This document shows, piece by piece, positions 55,125 to 64,000 of a stretch of DNA of 64,000 nt. The DNA is from Phytoseiulus persimilis. Lineage: Eukaryota > Arthropoda > Arachnida > Mesostigmata > Phytoseiidae. Below the pieces are notes generated by a model, which saw only the letters and a list, made by a program, of their open reading frames with translations, did not search any database and was not told the DNA's origin. Location of the stretch: the NCBI GenBank assembly GCA_037576195.1, contig CM075104.1, positions 27,792,211 through 27,856,210 of the forward strand, given 5' to 3'. Both the position numbers and the translations under genes were made by a program. The number at the start of each line of letters is the position of its first letter. Position 1 is the first letter of the stretch.

Positions 55125-56228
55125 CTAGAAGAGTAAATTCACCGTAGCTACATCGATTCTGTGCTGAAAATCAATCCTGCAGCAATACAACGTCCTTCTC
55201 GCGAGTCTGTTCTCGCGAGAAGTCGCGAGGGCCACTGTGGCCAAAATCCTCCTTTGGTCCTCAGATGCTCCATAGGTGCGCGGTAAAATCGTCGCTATGT
55301 CGGTTGCCGCTTTCGTGGCCTTATTGACGACCATCTTAATGTGTTCAGTCCCCTTCAGGTCGGACTGTAATAGAACTCCCAAGTAATTCGCGGATCTGGC
55401 CACTTCTACTCTATGTCCTTCCACTACCACTATTGGGAGGCGGTCCTTTTTGCGTTTGATCAGCATCACAGCCTCCGTTTTCTCAGGCGCAAGGGCGAGG
55501 TGATTCGCTTTCATCCCCCGTGAGATTATGTCAAGTGAGTCCTGTGTGATTTCTTCCAGTTCCTCAATTGATCTTGCCTCCGTTATGATCGCAAGGTCGT
55601 CAGCGTATGCGATAGTCACAGCTCCCCTTGGGAGTACCTCGCTCAAAACGTCGTCATAAGCCACATTCCACAAGGTCTGTCCTAACACCGAACCCTGCGG
55701 AACTCCCGCTGACATTCGAAGGGTTCGACCTTTCTCGTCGACGATCCATCTATTTTGCAGGTAGCAGCTCAGTATTCTCCGGAGGTAAGGGGAGATCTGC
55801 CTCTTCTGCAGACTTTTCAGGACGACCTCCCACTCGACCGAATTGAAGGCATTCCTGACATCCAGAAGGGTGATGAGGATACGGTCTCTCAGCTTCCGTG
55901 AGCACTGCTTCTCGGCATCAACTATTTGCGTAACCCTTTCCGGGGCAGACAGGGTGGATCTTCCTCTTCGAAAGCCAAACAGGTTTTCGGAGAAACGCCC
56001 GTCCTCATCTTGTAGTCCTCTGTTTATGATGCTCTCCACTGCCTTGGCGGTTGTGTCCAGCAGGCATATGGGTCTGTAGGAGTTTGGTTTCCCAGGTTTC
56101 GGGATCAGTACGAGCCTTGCAGTTCTCCATTGGGGTGGGAAGATTCCACTTTGTATGATCCCGTTTGCGGCTTTTCCGAAGATGGATGGCCATCTCTTCA
56201 TGAGTATCTTAAGAGCTTCTGCTCTCAT
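55125..56228 (-). mobile_element. Truncated R1/LOA-like LINE, reverse transcriptase domain
   Basis: A 367-codon minus-strand frame carries most of a reverse transcriptase in order: ARLVLIPKPGKPNSYRPICL (motif 1), FGFRRGRSTLSA (2), LLDVRNAFNSVEW (3), SAGVPQGSVLGQTLWN (4), catalytic YADDLAII (5), then LGVLLQSDLKG. The VPQGSVLG/TLWN wording is typical of R1, LOA and related clades. Endonuclease and gag-like parts are absent on the 5' side, where the tandem array begins. On the 3' side similarity fades after TVALATSRENR, where family members continue into a conserved thumb segment, so the frame has shifted or been truncated. The 5' loss without an intact element suggests a dead copy, though the RT frame itself has few lesions. 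Confidence 0.88.
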
Positions 56229-56844
56229 AGGAGTCTAGGTGGGTGATTCCGGGATCGATCTCACCACACTTCTAGGAGTCTAGGTGGGTGATTCCGGGAT
56301 CGATCTCACCACACTCACAGGAGTCTAGGTGGGAAGATTCCACTTTGTATGATCCCGTTTGCGGCTTTCCCGAAGATGGATGGCCATCTCTTCATGAGTA
56401 TCTTGAGAGCTTCTGCTCTCATAGGAGTCTAGGTGGGTGATTCCGGGATCGATCTCACCACACTTCTAGGAGTCTAGGTGGGTGATTCCGGGATCGATCT
56501 CACAACACTCACAGGAGTCTAGGTGGGAAGATTCCACTTTGTATGATCCCGTTTGCGGCTTTTCCGAAGATGGATGGCCATCTCTTCATGAGTATCTTAA
56601 GAGCTTCTGCTCTCATAGGAGTCTAGGTGGGTGATTCCGGGATCGATCTCACCACACTTCTAGGAGTCTAGGTGGGTGATTCCGGGATCGATCTCACCAC
56701 ACTCACAGGAGTCTAGGTGGGAAGATTCCACTTTGTATGATCCCGTTTGCGGCTTTCCCGAAGATGGATGGCCATCTCTTCATGAGTATCTTGAGAGCTT
56801 CTGCTCTCATAGGAGTCTAGGTGGGTGATTCCGGGATCGATCTC
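56135..56844 (-). repeat. Two-level tandem array at the 5' end of the LINE (194-bp units, 45-bp subunits)
   Basis: Four 194-bp units begin at 56135, 56329, 56523 and 56717. Each has a 94-bp piece of the RT gene (reading EALKILMKRWPSIFGKAANG on the minus strand), then two copies of a 45-bp unit starting AGGAGTCTAGGTGGGTGATT, then a 10-bp stub of a third. The array ends with a partial 45-bp unit at about 56844. Units 1 and 3 share variants (CTTTTCCG, TCTTAAG), as do units 2 and 4 (CTTTCCCG, TCTTGAG), so a 388-bp dimer was duplicated. The innermost 94-bp piece is continuous with the RT frame. Confidence 0.95.
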
Positions 56845-58838
56845 GAGGTCGATACGACCATACCTTCGAGAGACAAGATGCGCTGATCAGCCGAATTGAG
56901 AGATAGTTTTGAAATCGTGCTGACCCAGCGTTGAGGGAGGAAAGTGCCTCCATGCTTGGAACTGCGAGCTTGTGTTTGTTAACGTGTATGAACGGGATAC
57001 GAAGTTCAACCATGAAGCGCTTCGCCCCGATATTGTGCTAGGGAGAATCCGTAGCCACTCCACAAGGTCTTATGACACTGCATACAAGGCAATATCTGTC
57101 TCTCAGCAGTAAATATCCAAAACAAGGGACAGGTCCGTTGTTGAGCTTAGCGAAGAGTACAGCTCGATGTCTCAGTAACCTCTTCAGACATGTCCCAGAA
57201 TCAGGATGTCACCAACAGGCGGTCGGCTTCTCAACGTTCGAGGCGAGCGGATATGTTTCTTCGGGGGAAGCCCAGGGACTGTGTCAAAATACCTCATCGA
57301 GGAGCTGCGTTCGTTTCTGTTCTCGATCGTGGATGCAGGCTCAGGTCGCGATTCAATTGGACGTGACATACGAGGAACGCTTGGTTGGCGCTGTTTTAGA
57401 CTACGTCACCACGTTGTCGATCCTGATTCAGAAACTGGTACAAACAATTCCCGGCTAGGTCAGCTGATCCACCTTGGTTGAATCGCCTTGGTTTCGCAGT
57501 TGCTCTCATGGTTCCGAGCTCTCATTCAGGGGATTCTCAGTGTTCGGCTTCGAGCGGCGGACTCCTATAGTGTGGTCCCATGTCGGGCTTCCTGTGAAAA
57601 TCGGAAACCAACCTCTGCAAACCCGGAGAGGCTCCATGACCATGGTTCATCTCAGATTCGAGCCTGATTGGCTTTTAACCAGAGGGAAGCAGGGTACTTC
57701 CGGGGGGGGGGGGGGATGATGCCCCAGTCTAATAACTCCAATGAGCTGGATTCTCACCCTCCCTCCAACTTTTCACTGGCTCGAGGATACATCGATCTGC
57801 AGTGAACCTTCCCAATCTCGGAGCCAACTTGAGGAGATTGGATGCTGAATGACGTCTGGGAGAGAAGGCCAGCTGCGATTTCTAATTGAAACATCGTTCC
57901 AAATGATAGGGGGCCGAACCCCACGAGTATAAGTAGATCAAAGAGTAGCGCCAACTCTGCCTGTTCTCGATTAGTTTGCCGCAGTCAGAGCTCCCGCTGA
58001 TTCAACTGCGAGCATAGAAAGCACATTCCAGCACTCGACTACGCCCATGAGATGGCGTCCACGAGGGGCTCTTTCGGAGGGGGCTTCAAAGAGAGATTTT
58101 CTCTGAACATGTCCTCAAGTACAGCACGTTGAGCCAAAGAATACCTTCCCTCTCATCAACTGCTTATCCCCATTGCCAATGTTATTACATCCAACGATGG
58201 AACATATTCGTCCACGTGTTCCGGGTTTCGTTTCATTGTGAAGCGGTGCTTTATTGAGCTTTCTCTCCTGATGACTCGTTTCATGCTCTTCGAATGCATA
58301 CGAAATGGCAACCGGAATACTAGAGGGCCGTATTCTCTTACGAATTGCGGTCCCTGGTTCCAAACTCATCTCGACGGCTGGTTCGCCAGACAGACCAGAT
58401 TCGCGTGAGGAATCCCTTCTGGGCTACTGATTCAAGGGAATGTTGACAAAAGAGCAATAGAACTGGTCCTTGATTGAGTATTAGGGGAAATAAGAGCTCT
58501 GAAAATGCTCGATGGTGCACTATTGAAGGGCGGAAATTGATGTCCTTGGCCGGGTTCAAGAAGCTTCCCATTACCTCCTCACAGACCCCGCGCACCCCAA
58601 GGAAGGCCTGACGGACCCAAGGTTGAGAACCATTGTATCTCGAATCTCCGAACGTTGACTGCTCCGATGTTGCACGCGAGTATCCCTCTGAAACTGCACG
58701 CGGTCATTCGGCGGTGCGAACAGCGGTGATCTGATATAATTTCTGGTTTCCTTCAAAAGGGATTTATCGGTACTCCGTCGTGGAATGAGAGATCGGGTCA
58801 TCCTCCTTTGGGAATATTCCGAATCCGACGATTTCTGA
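56845..58838. other. Stretch without a recognisable gene
   Basis: A run of 14 G lies at 57702-57715. Open frames are short to medium (up to 128 codons at 57072-57458) and show no family signature on either strand. Confidence 0.4.
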
Positions 58839-58895
58839 TGTTCTCCAAGTCGTTCCCATCTCGAGCCTCAATCGAATCAGTTTGCTTTCGATTTT

Positions 58896-59999
58896 GTGCT
58901 CGTGGTCGACGAACAAATCCAACCATTGAGGGGAAGCAGCTCTTCCTGGCTCACAGGTATCCAGATTGTGAACCAGCGGGGTTTCCCCATCGGCAGAGTA
59001 CCATGGCCCGTTGTGTCTTTGACGTTCCGGAACGCTGGGACAGAGAGAAGCAAGTCTGATCTCTTCATGATACTGCGAGTGCTACACGGGCGTACCGCTC
59101 GCAACTCGGAGCTGAGCTCTCTCCAACCGAGACCGAGACGCAGCGGGGGTCGAAAGCTGAGAGAGCAAGAGCCGGGATTCTTCTTGACCAGAAGGTGGAG
59201 CTATTCATCCGTTGGGATAGAGCCCCAGTGGGTTGGGAGGTTCGGGCGTTCTCACCCGTACCAGTTCCTGGCTGAAAAAGTCAAGATGATGGATGGTCCG
59301 TGCTTTTCCCAAAAGTTCTGGACGGTGGGAATAGAGTTCCGATTCAAGAAGTCGGCTTCATTCCATCGACTGGCACAGCGAGCCCAGCGTCGAGGATGCA
59401 CAGAATACGGTACTTCGCGGCCGAACCTCGAAGCGGCGAGAATCCCGCAGCTTGGATGCGTTCCACTGTCTAGTCTGACCTCTGCGTTCAGAGCGATTTC
59501 CTGCGGGGCTCTAGCGATATACGGCATGCGTATTCCCGAGCCGCGAGAAATTCCCATGTTGGAATGGAGGAAGCGAAGTGCGTTGTTTCCGAGTCGTCTG
59601 TGTGCAGCTGCTCCGAATGGATCGATAGGCGAAACATATGCACTTGCAAAGATTCGAACGCAGGTTTCGGATAGAGGTGAACGGTTGCTTATTCTGAGTC
59701 GTGCTGAGGCATCCATAGAGAATCTCAGACGCGAATACCATCGAGATTTTTCATTTCCATTCAGTGCCGTCCAAATACGAATGTGGGCCCTTCCGTCATT
59801 AGAGGTGAAGGACGTTCGCTGCGTTTTTCGCATCGGCTTGAACTTGACCGTAGCGAAGGACGAGGCGGCGAAAGTGGCGTTTTTTACTCCGAATAGAAGT
59901 TGGATCTATCCAGTCGTCCAGAAGCGGATAGGAATCCCTTTTGAGGTTCTGCACCTGATTACGAGGAAGCTGTTGGCGGTGGGGACCACTCGCAAATGA
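58896..59999 (+). CDS. Long open frame of unknown function (ORF 1 of an overlapping cluster)
   Basis: The frame is open from 58839 to a TGA at 59997-59999; the listed start is a GTG, and the first in-frame ATG is at 59067, which would give 310 aa. More than 360 stop-free codons is unlikely by chance at this base composition. Codon third positions are often G or C in the second half (VKDVRCVFRIGLNLTVAKDE, EAAKVAFFTPNRSWIY), which looks coding. The product is basic, with no signal peptide, membrane segment or family motif I know. A shifted frame near 59.1-59.27 kb (ILLDQKVELFIRWDRAPVGW) and a 193-codon minus frame also look open, so the region as a whole is stop-poor. It could be a lineage-specific gene, exons of a gene I have not assembled, or DNA of mobile or viral origin. 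Confidence 0.33.
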   Translation: MLVVDEQIQPLRGSSSSWLTGIQIVNQRGFPIGRVPWPVVSLTFRNAGTERSKSDLFMILRVLHGRTARNSELSSLQPRPRRSGGRKLREQEPGFFLTRRWSYSSVGIEPQWVGRFGRSHPYQFLAEKVKMMDGPCFSQKFWTVGIEFRFKKSASFHRLAQRAQRRGCTEYGTSRPNLEAARIPQLGCVPLSSLTSAFRAISCGALAIYGMRIPEPREIPMLEWRKRSALFPSRLCAAAPNGSIGETYALAKIRTQVSDRGERLLILSRAEASIENLRREYHRDFSFPFSAVQIRMWALPSLEVKDVRCVFRIGLNLTVAKDEAAKVAFFTPNRSWIYPVVQKRIGIPFEVLHLITRKLLAVGTTRK

Positions 60000-60409
60000 T
60001 CCGCGGCGAATCCGATCGCAGCGTTTGCTTCGTGGTATATTCTGAGAACTCTCCAAACCATCAATGGCGATGCGTCCTCCGAGATGAGCCGCCTGTCCCG
60101 TTTTTTGCGATGAAGGGCTGTTGCGTCATGGACATTTTGTATGTTTCGTTGAAGTTGGCAGTTCGGGATGACGGCTTCGCCGTCGAATCAGAGGGTGCAT
60201 CGGTCATAGGGGACTTGGTAATGATCTCATGTTCTCTCAAATCTGGGAAGGAGGCTGCGCCCGTTGGATCCGAAGCTGCGCCCGGTGGATCCAATGACGC
60301 ACCACATCTCGGCGAACGCTCTTCTCGTCGAAGGAGGGACTCTCACAGCTGGCTGTTCGAAATCGCCACGAACCAAGTTCGACAGGAAACGATACCTGCG
60401 CGGCGCTAG
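59996..60409 (+). CDS. Open frame of unknown function (ORF 2 of the cluster)
   Basis: Its ATG overlaps the stop of the preceding frame in an ATGA, and it runs 137 codons in a different phase. It contains a short repeat at the DNA level (GCTGCGCCCGTTGGATCCGA against GCTGCGCCCGGTGGATCCAA), giving GSEAAPGGS. The end is arginine-rich. No family is recognised. Tight ATGA overlap is unusual in an animal nuclear genome and may be coincidence. Confidence 0.2.
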   Translation: MIRGESDRSVCFVVYSENSPNHQWRCVLRDEPPVPFFAMKGCCVMDILYVSLKLAVRDDGFAVESEGASVIGDLVMISCSLKSGKEAAPVGSEAAPGGSNDAPHLGERSSRRRRDSHSWLFEIATNQVRQETIPARR

Positions 60410-60548
60410 AGAAAACGCGGCTGTCGTTTCGAACGGGATCCAGAAGAAGCATTCGCGAGCCCGACGGAAGATCAAGGTCACCGTTATTCCGGTTGTGCGA
60501 GTCAACGAGTCGCCGGTAGCGAAGCGCCTGCTTGTGCGGAAGAGCTGA
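60294..60548 (+). CDS. Small basic open frame of unknown function (ORF 3 of the cluster)
   Basis: The frame starts at ATG 60294 and overlaps ORF 2 by about 115 bases in another phase. The 84-residue product is basic, with KFDRKRYLRGARENAA and KKHSRARRKIKVTV before the C-terminus VAKRLLVRKS. Its G/C-ending codons (AAG, ATC, GTC, CTG) make it more coding-like than ORF 2 over the shared part. A basic tail of this kind suggests nucleic-acid binding, which is only a guess. Confidence 0.27.
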   Translation: MTHHISANALLVEGGTLTAGCSKSPRTKFDRKRYLRGARENAAVVSNGIQKKHSRARRKIKVTVIPVVRVNESPVAKRLLVRKS

Positions 60549-62424
60549 ATGCACATACACGGATCCGCGGAGGAGTCTGGATCTGCAGTCTGAGGATCCT
60601 CATGGCTCAGATCTGCGGCGAAATCCTTGAATCTTGAGAGACATCATTGATTTCGGCGAATTCAATCGTTCACTGATGCCGTTCTACATTCTACTGCGTC
60701 ACTCAACAATGATGAGCTGTTTCCATGCCTCTGTTTCGAAAGCAGTCTTTCGTGACATGAAGGTTCAGGAAGCCACCTGTGTACTTGTTTCCTATCAGGG
60801 CGCCAGAAATTATCAATGTGGTTCGACGAGGTCCACTCTATTTTCGTTCATTCAGGCATTTCGGATTTGATCGACACAGCCGCGAAGTTCAGGAATTATT
60901 CATCAATCGTCAACCATCAATCCATGGATCCATGAGTTGATGCATGGATGGAGGCGTGGATGTATTGGATTACGCCTTATTGCTATCGAAATTGATAGAC
61001 CCAGCCATCAGGGACTCATCTATCCATGTCCCTACATGGATGTATGGGAGGCTCGAAATGATAATTGCCCGAACTTCCCAGCTCTAGTGATCGAACATCG
61101 GAGATTCGCTAAGGGAGGGATTATGATGACGGTTGTACGAACCCCGTGCATACTGAGGACCATAGAAACTGACAGTTCAGGTTCCGTGTAGGTGTGCTCA
61201 AACATTTTCTACGTGGAGGACCTGGGAACGTACTCAATGTGAACCTCTCGATTGGCCATAAAAACAGAAATCTGTCAGAAACAAGTGTTCGACCACGACC
61301 CACGGGAAGAACAGTGACGACTTAGAGCTAGCTTCACTTTAACTCAGTGAATCGTCACAAGAATTTGTTTTCCTGGATGACGGATCAACCGTTCGACGGT
61401 CAGCCTCAGGCATTACAACCGTGCTCGGAAATTGATGCATCGCAGGATCCGAGGAGACGAAGAATCAAAACCAGATGAGATAACAAATCGAACGACGGTA
61501 CTCCTGACTCTCCATGGCAAGCGCCTCCATGGTACTTCTCCTCCTCTGCCCCGGCGTCAGAGATAGCGGAAGTAGGCTCTCCTCTGCGACGCAGTTGTGC
61601 AAAGAGTCTTCCGGCGGGATTTTCCATGCGAGGAGGAGCCAAGCTCCACCATCAAGCTAGCAAATTCTGAATCTGACCCTTGAATCGGTGTCCCGACGTT
61701 CCGGTCTTCGGTTGAACTGCCGCCGCGGAATGCCCTTTACGCTTCGGAACCACGGGTTATTCGAAATGGCTTTCCGACGCTCGACTCGATCTCACCGAAT
61801 GGAAGTTTTCCCTCCTGTGCACCCCCGAAATTTTCTTCATGGTTGACTGATGAGGCGAACCACAGCAATCGGTGGCTGCATCGGAAGCCCAAGACACCCC
61901 ATGAGATTGTGGATTTTGTTCTCACACACGAAGAGTATCGATGCACAGAAAACCGCTACCTGTACCGCACCAGGGTTTCAGAGAAACCCTCTCCTCTGTT
62001 CAAAGCGCCCCACACTCTAGGGGAGGCTCGCGTACCGGTTTATGCGTCGCCGCCTCGTATTGTAGCGTATGCTTCCTATTCTCGAGAACTGGAGGCAGAA
62101 GCAGATTGTTATCTCGGCAAGCGTTGGATCTCATCCATCTGCAACTCCGGGAACATGGAAACTCATCGCGTTAGGCTGAAGAAACTCTACGTTGAAAGCT
62201 TCATCATTTCTTCTGAGAAGTATTTCGCCGTTCCGACCGCTTCTTATTGAAGGTCGCTCAGAGCACTTTCTCTTTCCTCTCTGTTGGGTTGAATTGTGGT
62301 TCAGTGCTTGCTGTACTTTAGTTCAGCTCCCGCACGGCGGCAAAAGCAAAGACCGGCAAGTGTGTCTTCGGTGAAACTGTGCTTGAGAACTGAGGTCGCG
62401 GCTTATTTATTAAGCGGAGTGGAG
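60549..62424. other. Stretch without a recognisable gene; 5' flank of the P450 exon
   Basis: Imperfect ATGGAT/CATGGA steps occur at about 60.92-61.05 kb. Open frames are up to 135 codons (61843-62250) but have no family motif. The right end, just before the P450 start codon, is probably its 5' UTR and promoter. Confidence 0.4.
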
Positions 62425-62674
62425 ATGCTGGCCATGATTCTGAGTTTTTTCAGTGATCTAAGTTTACTGCGAAAGGGCCTACTGGCTGGTGTCGTCGGGC
62501 TACTCCTTCCGTACAGTTGTTTGATTGTGTACCGTTACTATGTGATATGGAAAATGTTGCGACCCATGCCTGGTCCATTCAGTCGCGGATTCATTGGATA
62601 CATCCCGCCTGCCTACAACATCTTCTGCCTTGTTCTGCAGCATGCGTACTCGGAATTCCTGGAAACTTCGACAG
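62425..62674 (+). CDS. Probable cytochrome P450, N-terminal exon only (CYP4-like)
   Basis: Likely a haem monooxygenase anchored in the ER membrane. The exon runs from ATG 62425 to the donor ACAG|GTGTGT (phase 1). It encodes a hydrophobic anchor (LLAGVVGLLLPYSCLIVYRY), a linker and the proline-rich hinge LRPMPGPFSRGFIGYIPPAY, the layout of microsomal P450 N-termini, in particular the CYP4 clan. The frame is open upstream of the ATG, but that part is not anchor-like and is taken as 5' UTR. I found no exon with the I-helix, ExxR or haem-binding Cys motif in the rest of the window, so the gene either continues beyond it or is an isolated fragment. Other membrane proteins with a PGP hinge are a minor alternative. 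Confidence 0.6.
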
Positions 62675-64000
62675 GTGTGTTTCCCGTGGTGAACTATTCG
62701 ATTTTTTAGCCGTACCCTGTGGTCGGCGAGGCCAGCGAGACCACGTCTCACTGACGACGGGAGATGAAATGGAAGAATCCGCTTCTAGATCCTCTAGAAC
62801 CTATTGATCTTTGACTGAGCGTTCCAGTTCCCGAGATCGAGAATGCTCCTTTGTCGGGAATTGTGGTTTGTGTTGAGCGGAGGTTGTCACTGAACTAGCT
62901 AGCATTGGGAATCCTGACCTGTACGTTCTGAACATCTACAGCACACCCCTCGATCGGCTAGCCATCGGAGTATTCATAAATATTCTCCTATTTCCTTGAG
63001 ATAGCTGTCGAATAACATCTATAGCTCGGGGCTGCACGACAAGTGTCTCAGAGTAATTTTAGAGAGTGTTTTTGATCAGCAGCCTTGTTTCATATTCGGG
63101 TTGATCAGGCTCATGGAAGAGGACGTTTTCTTCGAAAACGACTCATCCCTGATGACAGTTTGTGATCTGAATCAATCGGCTGAAGTGGCGATCAAGCATC
63201 ATCGGTTGATTTTCGCATCCGTCCACAAGCCTAGAGGAAACTAGCTGATGCTGAAGCTGGCGGATATTTCCCAGGCGAAACTAACTTGGTTGTGATAGCA
63301 ACCTCCCCCCCCTTTTGAGGGTTCGCTGCTGCCCGGGATGAACTTGAAACTCGTTTAGGGCTACACCTGGACGTAGCGCTTACACCAATCCTTGATGATC
63401 GCTGTCTTGACGCGTATATCATACATTTGCTCAACTGTGTGCTATAACGACAAATCCGATGGAGATGCAGAACCTCAGAAGTGCTCCCATGTGGCGTAGG
63501 CGCCTATGAGAATGATTCGTTAGTGATAATCTAGAGCACCGGTGGCCAACCTTCTCGACTCCGTTGCCCCTTTGCTACCAGCTTCGAACCTTAGAGTTCT
63601 CAAACGACGTTGGGAATATATCAGATACCCCTGGGTAGGAACAAGTCGAGTCTCAGTTGAATAGCAATCGATGAACGGCGTGCGGAATAACTTGCAACAA
63701 TCTGCGGCTCATCGTCGGCGGCTCAACGAGTTGAACTCCGCTCCAGATCTGCATTCTCAGCGAAGCGTGAACGCTGTGGTTACTGACCGCCAAAACGCTC
63801 GTTCCCTTCAGTGACATTTGCGAGCGGGATTACTTCAGCGACCGTACACAGAATCCACATAGAAGACCAACTCGGCCGGTCTTCTGATCGCGAGGAAAGA
63901 TTGTCTGTATGTGTTCTGTGAGATCCCCGCCACGACTGCAGGAAGTCCTTTCCCGATCCCCGGGGAGTACTGCACTTGAATCTCTGCGCGCTCCATTGCG
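62675..64000. other. Stretch downstream of the P450 exon
   Basis: Presumably intron of the P450 gene. No exon could be recognised. A phrase resembling a hAT-type end (CACCGGTGGCCAACC) occurs at about 63.54 kb without a partner. The only other structure noted is a short C run near 63.31 kb. Confidence 0.4.

Noticed and set aside
63530-63620. hAT-like terminus (CACCGGTGGCCAACC)
   Set aside because: No inverted partner or target duplication inside the window; the other end may lie outside, so the call cannot be supported.

Overview
The window looks like nuclear DNA of an arthropod. Host genes are split by short GT-AG introns (mostly 50-600 bp), base composition is near balanced, and the recognisable proteins are animal ones: an RDL-type GABA receptor, a class 6 POU factor, H2A.Z, RIO2 kinase, an SLC18B1-like transporter and a divergent Argonaute. 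Compact introns, the RDL-type receptor and an AGO2-like Argonaute with a glycine-rich N-terminus would fit a mite, possibly a phytoseiid such as Galendromus; that is inference and was not checked by a search.

Layout. 1-10.9 kb holds no gene I can name, only a weak terminal-exon candidate at 7.5 kb and an A/C-rich stretch that may be untranslated leader. 10.9-14.1 kb (+) is a complete ten-exon RDL-class GABA-gated chloride channel. 18.6-19.3 kb is a large palindromic DNA transposon with an exact 8-bp target duplication; a second member sits at 52.5 kb. 21.8-22.6 kb (+) is a probable small gene of unknown function. 25.2-30.9 kb (+) is a nine-exon POU6/pdm3 gene with a very glutamine-rich N-terminal part, followed by a defective LINE.

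The middle is on the minus strand: H2A.Z (36.1-37.2 kb), RIO2 kinase (39.5-41.2 kb), an SLC18B1-like transporter (43.1-44.9 kb) and an Argonaute (46.1-49.3 kb). hAT-like MITEs lie at 35.5, 41.8 and 42.7 kb. The right part has a truncated R1/LOA-like LINE at 55.1-56.2 kb with a two-level tandem array at its 5' end, an unrecognised cluster of overlapping open frames at 58.9-60.5 kb, and the N-terminal exon of a probable cytochrome P450 at 62.4 kb.

The genes do not form one pathway. They look like independent housekeeping and neuronal genes in a gene-sparse region seeded with transposon remains. All exon models were built by eye from splice sites, phase continuity and family similarity, and each named host gene has a total coding length divisible by three. 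No tRNA, rRNA, CRISPR array or LTR element was found.
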